32,427 nucleotides of DNA from Mycobacterium sp. (lineage in GTDB: Bacteria > Actinomycetota > Actinomycetes > Mycobacteriales > Mycobacteriaceae). Position 1 is the first letter of the stretch; each line of letters starts with the position of its first letter. The stretch is from contig NZ_JAOPWB010000145.1 in the NCBI RefSeq assembly GCF_025965855.1, forward strand, positions 1 to 32,427. Direction: 5' to 3'. Both the position numbers and the translations under genes were made by a program. Positions 22,404 through 31,464 of the stretch are shown here, one piece after another. The notes beneath the pieces were generated by a model, which was not told the DNA's origin, ran no database searches, and saw only the letters and a program-made list of their open reading frames with translations.

Positions 22404-23791
22404 CGCGCCTCCGGGTTTAATCCGAGGTCGGCGACCGGCACGTCGATGGTGGTGTTGGTCTTCTGGATCGCGGGCACCAGCGCGTCGTACGGCAAGCCCG
22501 CCAGGAAGCCGTCGACGACGCGTTCGAAGTTCGAGATCAGCCCTTCGATCTGGTCCGACAGTCGCATGTATTCAAACCCCTTGGAGTGCAGGCCTTTCTG
22601 CTGCCGCGGCAGGTTGGAGAAGTCCTGTGCCGGGATGGGCGGCCAGCGCGGATCGTCGGGCGCCATCGGTTCCGGCGGCTGGGGTTTGCCGGCGGACAGG
22701 TCGGAGGGGAACCGGGTGAGGGACCAGATTTCGAACAGGGTTTCCTCGGGCCCCAGCGGGCGGATCCGGTACGACGAGGCGCTGCTGTAGGTGGGCAGGA
22801 TGAAGTGGTGCGGGAAGCAGAACCCGATGGCGTCGGTGATCCCGCGGCGGACCAGGTCGTTGAGGTCGGGCATGTCGCTGCCCCGGGCCCGATGCCAGCC
22901 GACGACCGCGTCGTTGAGGGCGCTGCGCCAGGCGACCATCGCCTCGGCCGGATCGGCGGGCAGCTCGATGCTCTGCAGGCCCTCGGCGACGCGGATGTCG
23001 TTCTCGTGGGTCATACCGCCCATGCCCTCGCCGAGGGTGCGCATGAAGTACAGGCTGGTCGCGACGACGGGATGCACCGCGGCCGGGGGCTCCCCGCTCT
23101 GCGCGCCGGGCAGCAGCTGGGGGTGGGTTTGCGGGACGTGGTAGCCCTCCATGAACGCCGCGGTGGCCAGCTTCCAATTCACCGGCAGCCGGCACGATTG
23201 CCACCACTCGACGCGCAATGATTCGACCTTCCACGCGTCATAGATCGACGCGAACGGTTCCATGCAGTCCCGCAGGGCCGGGGCGTCGTCGTCGAGGTTG
23301 ATCCACGCGCACCCGCCCCAGAGCTCGCACCTCACCGGGACGAGTTGCAGATCCTCCGGACGCAGGTTCTCCTGGGCGAACGCCTCGGGTCGCAGCACGA
23401 AGGTGTTGTGCCCATCGATGCCCCAGCACCACCCGTGGAACGGGCAGACGAAGGTGCGGCGAGAACCGTTGCCCTCCACCAGCTTTACCCCGCGATGGCG
23501 GCACGCGTTGTGGTAGGCCCGGACGTTCTGGCCGTCGACCCGCACCACGATGATCGATTCGTCGAGGATCTCGTACTCCACGAAGTCGCCGACCCTGGGG
23601 ATCTCCTCGAGACGGCAGGCCATCTGCCACACGCGCGGCCAGAACATCTCCGCCTCGAGCGCGTAGAACTCCGGGTCGTAGTACCGCTGCTTGGGAATGC
23701 GATCGGGCGTCTGAACCGCCCACGGCACCGGTAGGGGTGTCCAGTTCACGGTGTTCTTGCTGGGTCGTATCGACCGCGTGTCTAGAGCCAT
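22400..23791 (-). CDS. Rieske non-haem iron oxygenase, large subunit
   Basis: This 463-aa ring-hydroxylating or demethylating oxygenase has the Rieske [2Fe-2S] ligands Cys-x-His in 'NACRHRG' and Cys-x2-His in 'CPFHGW' (about residues 97-119). The mononuclear iron site is 'NWKLATAAFMEGYHVPQTHP', with the usual two His four residues apart. The remainder is the alpha-subunit catalytic fold. No ferredoxin or reductase gene is in the operon, so electrons must come from elsewhere. The ATG at 23791 is chosen because AAGG lies 9 nt upstream; an ATG three codons earlier has no spacing for it. The gap to the upstream FadD-type gene is about 20 bp, and the stop overlaps the flavoprotein start. The substrate is unknown, likely an aromatic or polycyclic CoA ester or acid. 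Confidence 0.9.
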   Translation of the reverse strand: MALDTRSIRPSKNTVNWTPLPVPWAVQTPDRIPKQRYYDPEFYALEAEMFWPRVWQMACRLEEIPRVGDFVEYEILDESIIVVRVDGQNVRAYHNACRHRGVKLVEGNGSRRTFVCPFHGWCWGIDGHNTFVLRPEAFAQENLRPEDLQLVPVRCELWGGCAWINLDDDAPALRDCMEPFASIYDAWKVESLRVEWWQSCRLPVNWKLATAAFMEGYHVPQTHPQLLPGAQSGEPPAAVHPVVATSLYFMRTLGEGMGGMTHENDIRVAEGLQSIELPADPAEAMVAWRSALNDAVVGWHRARGSDMPDLNDLVRRGITDAIGFCFPHHFILPTYSSASSYRIRPLGPEETLFEIWSLTRFPSDLSAGKPQPPEPMAPDDPRWPPIPAQDFSNLPRQQKGLHSKGFEYMRLSDQIEGLISNFERVVDGFLAGLPYDALVPAIQKTNTTIDVPVADLGLNPEAR

Positions 23792-23812
23792 CTTCGCCAT
23801 CCTTGTGTCAGC

Positions 23813-25357
23813 TCATACGATCCGTGATGCCCGTCCTTGCCAGTAACGTTCGCGGATGCGCCGCTTGTACAGCTTTCCGTTGGGGTCGCGGGGCAACTCC
23901 GGTTCGAATTCGACTGTGCGCGGGCACTTATAGCCGGCCAGGTGGGCCCGGCAGTAGACGATGAGCTCGGCCTCGAGGCCGGGCCCGGGCGCGACGCCGT
24001 CGACCGGTTGCACGACGGCCTTGACCTCCTCGCCGAACTCGTCGTTCGGCACGCCGAACACCGCGGCGTCGACGAGCTTGGGGTGCATGACCAGCAGGTT
24101 CTCCGCCTCCTGGGGGTAGATGTTCACCCCGCCCGAGACAATCATGAACGTTGATCGGTCCGTGAGGTAGAGGTATCCGTCCGCGTCGACATAACCCATG
24201 TCGCCGAGCGACCGCCAGCCCCGGTCGTTGTAGACTGACGCGGTTTTGGCGGGGTCCTTGAAGTACTCGAAATCGGGCCCGCCCTCGAAGAACAATTCGC
24301 CGGACTCGCCCACCGGAAGCTCGACCCCGTCGTCGCCAACCACGTGAACGGGGCTGAACGGCTTGCCCACCGAACCGGGATGGGCGAGCCACTCCTCGGG
24401 GCCGATCGTGGTCCCGGCGAATCCCTCCGTGCCACCGTAATATTCGTGAATGATGGGTCCGAACCACTCCATCATCCGCTGCTTGACGGCCACCGGGCAC
24501 GGGGCCGCCGCGTGGATCACGCAGCGCAGGCTTGACACGTCATACTTTCGCCGCACCTCCTCGGGCAGCTTGAGCATCCGCACGAACATCGTCGGCACGA
24601 ATTGGGCGTGCGCGACGCGATGGGTCTCGATCAACCGCAGCACGGCCTCCGCGTCGAACTTGCGCATCAGGATCGAGGCGGCGCCGACGCGATGCACCGC
24701 CATGCTGTAGTTCACGCCCGCCGCGTGATACAGCGGTGCGGGGGAGAGGTAGACGCTGGACCGGTCCATCCCGTACTTGTGGATCAGCGCCATCTCCAGG
24801 ACCGCCTGCGCCCACGACCCGTTGCCGTCGGCCGGCAGCGACCGCCGAACGGCCTTGGGCCGTCCCGTGGTGCCCGACGAATAGAGCATCTCCGAACCGT
24901 CCGACAACGGCGGGGCGTCGCCCGCCGCCGCCAGGGCGCCCTCGTACGAGCGCCAGCCGGGCAGGTCGCCCCCAACAGATAGGTGGACGGCGACGCGTGC
25001 GTTGGCCCCGCGGAGGTGTGCGGCGAGGCCGGCCGTGGAAGCCTCTGCCGCGTCCACAAACACCGCCTTCGCGTCGGAGTCGTCGATGACGTAGGCAACC
25101 TCGTCGGGGGTGAAGTGGGTGTTGACGGCGGTGTAGTAGAGCCCGGAAAGCTGGCAGGCCCAGGTGATTTCGAAGAACTCGGGCCGGTTCGGCAGCACCA
25201 GCGCCACGCCGTCGCCGCGCCGCAGCCCGGCCTCGTGCAGTATGGCTGCGACCCGTTGGCTTCTGGCATACAGATCGCCGAACGAGATGATGTCGCCCTC
25301 CGCGAGGATGAGGGCCGGCGACGCCGCGGCGGTTTTCGCGTGGTCGGCGATGTTCAC
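23813..25357 (-). CDS. acyl-CoA synthetase (FadD-type AMP-dependent ligase)
   Basis: This 514-aa adenylate-forming ligase activates a carboxylic acid to its CoA thioester. The P-loop-like motif 'EMLYSSGTTGRPKAVRR' is at about residues 156-172. Motif A5 is 'YYGGTEGFAGTTI'. Motifs A7/A8 are 'SLGDMGYVDADGYLYLTDRSTFMIVSGGVNIYP', and the catalytic Lys is in 'PNGKLYKRRIRERY' near the end. The length is typical of medium/long-chain or aromatic-acid FadD proteins. It sits in the operon between crotonase and Rieske genes with 19- and 21-bp gaps, so it likely activates the pathway's entry acid. Confidence 0.9.
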   Translation of the reverse strand: MNIADHAKTAAASPALILAEGDIISFGDLYARSQRVAAILHEAGLRRGDGVALVLPNRPEFFEITWACQLSGLYYTAVNTHFTPDEVAYVIDDSDAKAVFVDAAEASTAGLAAHLRGANARVAVHLSVGGDLPGWRSYEGALAAAGDAPPLSDGSEMLYSSGTTGRPKAVRRSLPADGNGSWAQAVLEMALIHKYGMDRSSVYLSPAPLYHAAGVNYSMAVHRVGAASILMRKFDAEAVLRLIETHRVAHAQFVPTMFVRMLKLPEEVRRKYDVSSLRCVIHAAAPCPVAVKQRMMEWFGPIIHEYYGGTEGFAGTTIGPEEWLAHPGSVGKPFSPVHVVGDDGVELPVGESGELFFEGGPDFEYFKDPAKTASVYNDRGWRSLGDMGYVDADGYLYLTDRSTFMIVSGGVNIYPQEAENLLVMHPKLVDAAVFGVPNDEFGEEVKAVVQPVDGVAPGPGLEAELIVYCRAHLAGYKCPRTVEFEPELPRDPNGKLYKRRIRERYWQGRASRIV

Positions 25358-25376
25358 GAGCGGACCTGCGAACGGC

Positions 25377-26252
25377 TCAAGTCGCCGCCGCGCCGTCGGT
25401 GGACGAGGCGGCCGCGGCCGCCTGGCGGCGGGCCTGCTCGGACGGCAGCACCTTGTCTTTGAACACCGTCTGAATCAGCTCTTGCACGTCCTTGCTGAGC
25501 GACGCGAGTGCGACGAGGTCGTTGGAGCTCTGCCAGTGCACCCGCATGCCCATCAGCTCCCAGGCGCGCTTGAGGTTGGCCTTGGTGGCCAGCAGCGTCG
25601 TCATCGGCGCCTGGGCGATGTGGCGGGCGATGGCCTCCACCCGGTCGTTGAGTTGCTCCCGCGGAACGACCTCGTTGACCAGACCGACCTCCAGCGCCTT
25701 CTTCGCGTCGATGACCTCGGCGAGGTACAGGTAGTACGCCGCTCGCCGCCAGTTCATGAAAACCCATGGCTCGATTGAGCATTCCCCGGACGGCATGCCG
25801 AAGCCCTGCAGCGGCGGGTAGGAGAAGTACGCGTCCTCGGAGGCGATGACGATGTCGGTGGTCAGCCCGTAGTGGGTGCCCCCGCCAACGCAGTAACCGT
25901 GCACCTGCGCGATGGTCGGCTTGGAGAACTCCCACAGGTTCAGGACGGGCTTGACGAACAGGTCGGTCTGCGGCTTCCACGGGGTGCCCATCACCTTCGC
26001 GGCCTCGACGAACGCCGGATAGTCGACGGCGTTGTTGCCGATGGCGTGCCCGGAGCAGAAGCCCTTGCCGTTGGCCTTGAGGACCAACACCTTGATGTCG
26101 TAATCGCGGTCCGCGTCCAGCAGCGCGGCGTCGACTTCTTCGGCCAGCTTCTGGTCCTGGGCGTTGGCCTTCTCGGGCCAGTTGAGCGTGACGCGCGCGA
26201 TCGGACCTTCCTTTTCGTAGATGATTCTCTCGCGGGTCTCGTTGAGATCCAT
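25377..26252 (-). CDS. enoyl-CoA hydratase/isomerase (crotonase) family protein, paralogue
   Basis: This 291-aa crotonase-fold protein is clearly paralogous to the one at 19792-20628. Shared segments are 'KANGKGFC(S/G)GH', 'GYC(V/M)GGG', 'IEPW…MNW' and 'KRAWELMGMRVH'. The usual catalytic Glu position reads 'YFSYPPLQGFGMPSG', with Pro instead of Glu, so the reaction may be isomerisation, C-C cleavage or another CoA chemistry rather than hydration. The C-terminal tail is Ala/Gln-rich (ARRQAAAAASS). It lies 15 bp downstream of the lipoyl-domain gene and 19 bp before the FadD-type gene in one operon. Confidence 0.87.
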   Translation of the reverse strand: MDLNETRERIIYEKEGPIARVTLNWPEKANAQDQKLAEEVDAALLDADRDYDIKVLVLKANGKGFCSGHAIGNNAVDYPAFVEAAKVMGTPWKPQTDLFVKPVLNLWEFSKPTIAQVHGYCVGGGTHYGLTTDIVIASEDAYFSYPPLQGFGMPSGECSIEPWVFMNWRRAAYYLYLAEVIDAKKALEVGLVNEVVPREQLNDRVEAIARHIAQAPMTTLLATKANLKRAWELMGMRVHWQSSNDLVALASLSKDVQELIQTVFKDKVLPSEQARRQAAAAASSTDGAAAT

Positions 26253-26267
26253 GTGTGCGTACCTTTC

Positions 26268-26504
26268 TTATGGCGTAATGACGCCGATTTCGGCGCCGAT
26301 GTCGTAGGTGGTCCCGACCTGTCCGCTCCACCGCACGGTGCCCGAGGCACCGGCTTCGATTTCCTGCTCCACCTTCTCGGTGGCGATCACATAGATCGGC
26401 GTGCCCTCCTCGACGCGCTCGCCGGCGTCGACGAGAAGGCCGGTGAGCTCGGCTTCCGAGACGGCCACCGACACACGCGGAATGCGAATAACGAAGTCAG
26501 CCAT
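26268..26504 (-). CDS. free-standing lipoyl (biotinyl/lipoyl-attachment) domain protein
   Basis: This 78-aa protein consists of one lipoyl domain. 'EAELTGLLVDAGERVEEGTPIYVIATEKVEQEIEA' contains the lipoylated Lys (K44 in 'ATEKVE') in the hairpin turn, followed by the symmetrical half 'ASGTVRWSGQVGTTYDIGAEIGVI'. In E2 enzymes this domain is followed by a subunit-binding domain and acyltransferase; here the protein ends after the domain. The start is set by an ATG 8 bp inside the E1-beta gene end, so translation is coupled. It probably receives the acyl group from the E1 pair encoded upstream. The acceptor step needs an E2 and E3 from elsewhere, or a different fate for the lipoyl-bound product. 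Biotin is less likely because the MKM motif is absent. Confidence 0.85.
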   Translation of the reverse strand: MADFVIRIPRVSVAVSEAELTGLLVDAGERVEEGTPIYVIATEKVEQEIEAGASGTVRWSGQVGTTYDIGAEIGVITP

Positions 26505-27483
26505 GCACTTTGGCCTTCCCGGCCCTTTCGAAAGTGCGCTGAGCCGCTGCGACGATGCGTGCCGGCGAGGGGTACATCTGCGCCTCGAGCGCGGCCGCCG
26601 CCGGGTTGGGGACGAACCGTGCGGCCACGCGCTCGACGGGGGCGGCCAGCTCGCCGAACAATTCGGATTGCAGGATCGCGGCGATCTCGGCTCCCGGGCC
26701 GGCGAATTGGACCGCGTCGTGGACGACCACGACCCTTCCGGTGCGGCGGGCGGATTCGACGATGGTCTCGACGTCGAGGGGCACCAGCGTGCGCAAATCG
26801 ACGACCTCCGCGCTGACACCCTGTTCGGCCAGCGCGTCCGCCGCCGCGAGCGCATCGTGTACGGGGCGTCCGTAGGCGATCACCGTCACGTCGCTGCCCG
26901 GTCGCTTGATGTCGGCCTGGCCCAGGGGAATTGAAAACCCGGGGTCGAGCGGGACGGGTCCCTTCTTGCCTTGCAGCCGGATCGTCTCGATGAACAGGCA
27001 GGGGTCCTCGTCGAAGATCGCCGATGTGAGGAGCCCTTTCCCGTCGCGCGGGGTGGACGGCACGATCACCTTCATGCCGGGGATGTGCATGAACCACGCC
27101 TCCAGGCTCTGCGAGTGCGTGGCGCCGGTGGCCAGCCCGGCGTAGACCTGGGTGCGGATGGTGACCGGCGCCGTGGTTCGGCCGGCGGTCATGAACCGCA
27201 ATTTGGCGGCGTTGTTGATCAGCTGGTCGGCCGCGATGCCGATGAAGTCCATGATCATGATCTCGGCCACGGGCAGCATCCCGTCTATCGCGGCACCGAT
27301 CGCGGCGCCGACGATCCCGGCTTCCGAGATGGGCGTGTCCAGCACCCGTTCGTGGCCGTACTTCGTCGACAGCCCCGCGGTCGGTCCGGACGCGCCGGGA
27401 TCGGCAATGTCCTCACCGAGCAAGAACACTCGGTCGTCGGCGCCCAGCGCCTCGTCGAGCGCGAGGTTCAGCGCCTCGCGCAT
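26497..27483 (-). CDS. 2-oxoacid dehydrogenase E1 beta subunit
   Basis: This 328-aa transketolase-type subunit of a thiamine-diphosphate 2-oxoacid (pyruvate, branched-chain or acetoin-type) dehydrogenase binds the pyrimidine side of the cofactor. Motifs are 'FLLGEDIADPG', 'DTPISEAGIVGAAIGAAIDGM', 'AEIMIMDFIGIAADQLINNAAK' and the C-terminal 'EVVDLRTLVPLDVETIVES', all typical of PdhB/AcoB. The start at 27483 is chosen because AAGGAG lies 6 nt upstream; an ATG seven codons earlier lacks a site. The stop lies inside the lipoyl gene start (8-bp overlap). It forms a pair with the E1-alpha gene just upstream. Confidence 0.92.
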   Translation of the reverse strand: MREALNLALDEALGADDRVFLLGEDIADPGASGPTAGLSTKYGHERVLDTPISEAGIVGAAIGAAIDGMLPVAEIMIMDFIGIAADQLINNAAKLRFMTAGRTTAPVTIRTQVYAGLATGATHSQSLEAWFMHIPGMKVIVPSTPRDGKGLLTSAIFDEDPCLFIETIRLQGKKGPVPLDPGFSIPLGQADIKRPGSDVTVIAYGRPVHDALAAADALAEQGVSAEVVDLRTLVPLDVETIVESARRTGRVVVVHDAVQFAGPGAEIAAILQSELFGELAAPVERVAARFVPNPAAAALEAQMYPSPARIVAAAQRTFERAGKAKVHG

Positions 27484-27507
27484 CGTCATCTCCTTTTCGT
27501 CCATATC

Positions 27508-28497
27508 TCACACCGGGTACTTGATCGAAGTTGCGTACACGTCCTGGTCGAGCTCGTCGATGGACGGGGAATCCGCGCCCATCACCGTGGCCAGCGCGGT
27601 CTCCACCGTCGTCAGAGCCTGGGCGTCGATGCGGTCAAGTTCGTCGGCACTGCAGATGCCGGCGTCTGCGAGGTGGTCGCGGAACCGCGGCACCGGGTCG
27701 GCCGCCATGGCCGCGGCCAGCTGCTCCTTGGGGATGTACGGCATCCGGTCACCGAAGTAGTGGCCGCGGAAGCGGAACGTCACGCACTCGATGAACGTGG
27801 GGCCGCTACCCGCGCGGGCCCGGTCCAGCGCCTCGTCGAGCGCCGACTTCACCGCCAGCGGGTCGTTGCCGTCGACGCGCACACCGGGCATGCCGTAGCC
27901 GGCCGCCCGTTCGGCGACGTGCTCGAGCTTCATCGTGTCCGAGGTCGGCGTCATCTCGGCGAAGAGATTGTTCTGGCACACAAACACGAGCGGCAGATCC
28001 CAGAGCGCGGCCATGTTGGCCGCCTCGTGGAACGAGCCGGTGTTCGTCGCACCGTCGCCGAAGCTGACCACCGTGACGCGGTCGAGGCCCTTGCGTTTGC
28101 CCGCCATCGCCAACCCGACGGCCACCGGCGGTCCGGCCCCGACGATCCCGGTCGAGAGCATGACGCCCTTGTCGGGCTTGGCGATGTGCATGGTGCCGCC
28201 CTTGCCCCGGCTCGCGCCGACGGTGCGTCCCATCATCTCGCCGTAGATCTCTTCGAGCGGGACGCCCTTGCCGATCAGATCGTGCAGCCCGCGGTAGGTG
28301 GTCACCAACTGGTCGTCGGGCCGCAGCGTCACCCCCATCGCGGCGGCGATGGCCTCCTGGCCGCGCGACGGCCAGTACACGCACATGAATTCGCCGGTGC
28401 CGATGCCTTTGGAAAGGCGATCGTCTGCCGCTTTCATCAGGACCATCAGTTCGTAGAGGCGACGTTCAACGTCTGTCGCGGATCGACCGTCGCTCAC
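27508..28497 (-). CDS. 2-oxoacid dehydrogenase E1 alpha subunit
   Basis: This 329-aa subunit carries the thiamine-diphosphate motif GDG…N ('FGDGATNTGSFHEAANMAALW … VCQNN'), the 'SRGKGGTMHIAKPDKG' loop and 'GIVGAGPPVAVGLAMA'. It decarboxylates a 2-oxo acid and passes the acyl group to a lipoyl domain. The pattern is closest to acetoin dehydrogenase AcoA/PdhA of actinobacteria; the substrate is not fixed by sequence. The GTG at 28497 has GGAGG 6 nt upstream and is preferred to an in-frame GTG eight codons earlier. The gap from the upstream SDR gene is 49 bp; E1-beta follows. Confidence 0.92.
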   Translation of the reverse strand: MSDGRSATDVERRLYELMVLMKAADDRLSKGIGTGEFMCVYWPSRGQEAIAAAMGVTLRPDDQLVTTYRGLHDLIGKGVPLEEIYGEMMGRTVGASRGKGGTMHIAKPDKGVMLSTGIVGAGPPVAVGLAMAGKRKGLDRVTVVSFGDGATNTGSFHEAANMAALWDLPLVFVCQNNLFAEMTPTSDTMKLEHVAERAAGYGMPGVRVDGNDPLAVKSALDEALDRARAGSGPTFIECVTFRFRGHYFGDRMPYIPKEQLAAAMAADPVPRFRDHLADAGICSADELDRIDAQALTTVETALATVMGADSPSIDELDQDVYATSIKYPV

Positions 28498-28546
28498 CAA
28501 GTCCCTCCAATACCGTTGCACCCCAGCATGATTACCGCCGCCGCTC

Positions 28547-29410
28547 TCACCCGCCCGACCACGGCTTGACCTTGAGGAAGCCGCCCCCGTCCACCCGGAG
28601 CTGCTGGCCCGTGATGTAGCGCGCCGCGTCGGAGGCCAGGAACAGCACGGCCTCGCTGATGTCCTCGGGTTCGACGTAGGGGATGGGCATCGCCTGAACC
28701 ACGGGGAAGACGGGTTCGGCGTCCTCGCGGGTCGGTTCCTTCAGATCAGGCCGGAACGCGCGGTACATCGGTGCGCTGTGCAACATGTCGGTGTTCACAT
28801 TCGTCGGATGCACCGCGTTCATCCGGATCGAGAACTTGGCCAGCGCCAGGGCGAAGTCGTTGACGTAGTGTGCCGCAGCAATTTTCGCGAACGCGTAGCC
28901 GGCGCCGCCGGGGCCGCCGTCGATCCCGGTGGTGTTCATCGACGACATGAAGGCCGCATTCGACCCGATCACGATGATCGACGCGCCGGCTTGCAGATGC
29001 TTGAGGCTCGCGTGTACCAGGTTGAGCACGCCGACCAGGTCGACGTCCACGGCATCGGCGAACGCCTGCGGCGGAAGGCCCGCGGTGAGCGGGCAGATGC
29101 CGGCATTGGCCACCACGACGTCGAGATGCCCGAACTCGGCCACGCCCTGATCGATCGCGGCGGCCAGGGCCACCCGGTCGCGCACGTCGGCGATCGCCGT
29201 GAACGCGCGCTGCCCCTCCTTTTCGACCAGCCGCGCCGTCTCGTCAAGATCCTCCGGCCGGGCCAGCGGGTACTCATTGGTTTCGATGTCCGCGCAGAGA
29301 TCCACCGCGATGATGTCGGCACCTTCCGCGGCCAGTAGCCGCGCATGCGAACGTCCCTGACCGCGCGCGGCCCCGCTGATCACGGCCACCTTGCCCGTCA
29401 CCCTGCCCAT
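28547..29410 (-). CDS. short-chain dehydrogenase/reductase, mycofactocin-coupled type
   Basis: This 287-aa NAD-type oxidoreductase has a cofactor motif 'SGAARGQGRSHARLLAAEGADIIAVDLC' (residues 12-39), 'NAG' in 'VVANAGICPL', and the catalytic Tyr-x3-Lys in 'GAGYAFAKIA' with Ser in 'IGSNAAFMSS'. The 'GQGRSHA…EGADIIA(V/L)D' wording and the inserts of this size are typical of SDRs whose bound cofactor is re-oxidised through mycofactocin; this is by recall. It is the first gene of the operon, so oxidation of an alcohol may be an early step. The ATG at 29410 has AAAGGA upstream. The 270-bp intergenic region to the divergent CoA-transferase gene should hold both promoters and has an A/T-rich stretch near 29630-29660. 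Confidence 0.88.
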   Translation of the reverse strand: MGRVTGKVAVISGAARGQGRSHARLLAAEGADIIAVDLCADIETNEYPLARPEDLDETARLVEKEGQRAFTAIADVRDRVALAAAIDQGVAEFGHLDVVVANAGICPLTAGLPPQAFADAVDVDLVGVLNLVHASLKHLQAGASIIVIGSNAAFMSSMNTTGIDGGPGGAGYAFAKIAAAHYVNDFALALAKFSIRMNAVHPTNVNTDMLHSAPMYRAFRPDLKEPTREDAEPVFPVVQAMPIPYVEPEDISEAVLFLASDAARYITGQQLRVDGGGFLKVKPWSGG

Positions 29411-29679
29411 ATCCCGTCCTTTGCCCCGGTGCCTAACCCTGCGACCCTGGTTGGGGGCCAAAGCTATTCGCTACCAAAGACGTCGGAAATCCGGGCCGGA
29501 CGGGCGGACGCGGGAGGCCACGGCGCGCGCTCACCGCATCGCGCAGGTGGAGCGAACCAAGGGTCGGCTCCATCGCATCTCTTCCACGAAAACTGCGCGT
29601 GGCCGCAGCCGGGCTATCGATATCCCTTAGAGTAGCTAGAATACTTAAAATAGCAAGAAAGACGACCAAGGGGGTTGCC

Positions 29680-30912
29680 TTGTCCGGCGTGCACGAGGGT
29701 GTCCTGCAAGGTGTCCGGGTGGTCGAGTTGGCGTCGTGGACCTATGTGCCGTCGGCCGGGGCCGCCCTATCCGACTGGGGCGCCGACGTGATCAAGGTGG
29801 AAGGCGTCACCACGGGGGATCCTGGGCGCGCGCTGGTGGTCGGTGGCTTCACTCGCGAAGCGGCTCGCCCGGACGCCGACTTCATCCTCGAGTTGGGCAA
29901 TCGCGGCAAGCGCAGCATCGCCATCGACATCAAGTCCGAGATGGGCCGCGACTTGTTCGGCCGCTTGTTGGCCAGTGCGGATGTGTTCCTGACCAATTGG
30001 CTGCCCGGCGCGCTCGAGCGGGCCCGGCTCACCGTCGACGACATCCGCGGGTTCAACCCGAAGATCATCATCGCGCGCGGCACCGGGCTGGGGGTCCGGG
30101 GCCCGGACCGGGATCGAGGCGGGTTCGACGCCGCCACGTATTTGGCGCGCGGCGGGGTGGCGTACACGCTCACGCCGTTCGGCACCGATACCCCGGCGGT
30201 CCAGGGCCCGGGGTTCGGTGACCTGCAGGGCGGGGCGACGCTGGCCGGCGGCGTGTGTGCCGCGTTGTTCCACCGGGAGCGGACCGGCAAACCCACGATC
30301 GTGGATTCCTCGCTGCTGGCACAAGCGATGTGGGCTATCGCGCCGTCGATTTCGGCGGCCGATTTCTTCGACATCGACGGCATTCCGGGCGCTCCGCCCG
30401 GGCTGGCCATCAATCCCCTGGTGAACCGGTACAAAACCAAGGACGGCAGGTGGATTCAGCTGGTCTTCTTGCAGCCCGACAAGTTCTGGGCCGGCTTCTG
30501 TGAGCGAATGGGTCTGGCGGAGTTGGCGGCCGACGAGCGGTTTGTGCCGTCGAGCAACCTGATAGCCAACGCCGCCGCGGCGACCGAGATCGTCGCGAAC
30601 GCCTTTGCCCGCCATGACCTTGCGCATTGGCGGAAGGTGCTGGAAGACGAGCCCGGCGTGTGGGGCGCCCTCGCGACGCCGCGGGAGACCCTCAACGACC
30701 CGCAGGTCGAACCCAATGGGTACGTGGTGACAAACGTCGACGACCATGGGGAGAAGTACCGGATCGTCGCGGCGCCCGTTCAATTCGACGAGACACCGCC
30801 GGCGCCCGCCCGCGCCCCGGAACATGGGCAGCACACCGAAGAGATTCTGCTCGAGCTGGACGTCGACTGGGACGACATCGCCCGGGCGAAGGACCGCAGG
30901 GCCATCCTCTGA
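29680..30912 (+). CDS. CaiB/BaiF-type CoA-transferase
   Basis: This 410-aa family III CoA-transferase moves CoA between acids without ATP. Features are 'VLQGVRVVELASWTYVPSAGAALSDWGADVIKVE' at the N-terminus, 'GNRGKRSIAIDIKSE', 'GGFDAATYLARGG' (region of the catalytic Asp) and 'NPLVNRYKTKDGRWIQLVFL'. The usual length is about 400 aa. The start is a TTG at 29680 with AAGGGGG about 5 nt upstream; a longer frame from 29599 runs through the A/T-rich promoter region and is not homologous. It is divergent from the eight-gene operon and probably serves the same pathway, recycling CoA between product and substrate acids. Confidence 0.88.
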   Translation: MSGVHEGVLQGVRVVELASWTYVPSAGAALSDWGADVIKVEGVTTGDPGRALVVGGFTREAARPDADFILELGNRGKRSIAIDIKSEMGRDLFGRLLASADVFLTNWLPGALERARLTVDDIRGFNPKIIIARGTGLGVRGPDRDRGGFDAATYLARGGVAYTLTPFGTDTPAVQGPGFGDLQGGATLAGGVCAALFHRERTGKPTIVDSSLLAQAMWAIAPSISAADFFDIDGIPGAPPGLAINPLVNRYKTKDGRWIQLVFLQPDKFWAGFCERMGLAELAADERFVPSSNLIANAAAATEIVANAFARHDLAHWRKVLEDEPGVWGALATPRETLNDPQVEPNGYVVTNVDDHGEKYRIVAAPVQFDETPPAPARAPEHGQHTEEILLELDVDWDDIARAKDRRAIL

Positions 30913-31027
30913 GGTCGCACCGCACGGGCGCGTGGCTTTGCGCCGAGCGTGCATCCATTGCGAGCATCCGCGAATTTTTTCGGCGTGAGTACACGCTGGG
31001 CGCCGCGATGCCGCCCGAATAATGTGA

Positions 31028-31423
<396 letters not shown>

Positions 31424-31464
31424 GTGGCCCGAGCGGTATCCGGGCACGAATGGAAGGAGTCATG

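Noticed and set aside
25354..26331. 325-codon minus-strand frame overlapping the second crotonase
   Set aside because: It lies in the wrong frame; the overlapping 291-aa crotonase frame has full family motifs and good operon spacing.
26971..28569. 532-codon plus-strand frame
   Set aside because: It is antisense to the E1 genes and shows shadow composition without recognisable motifs.
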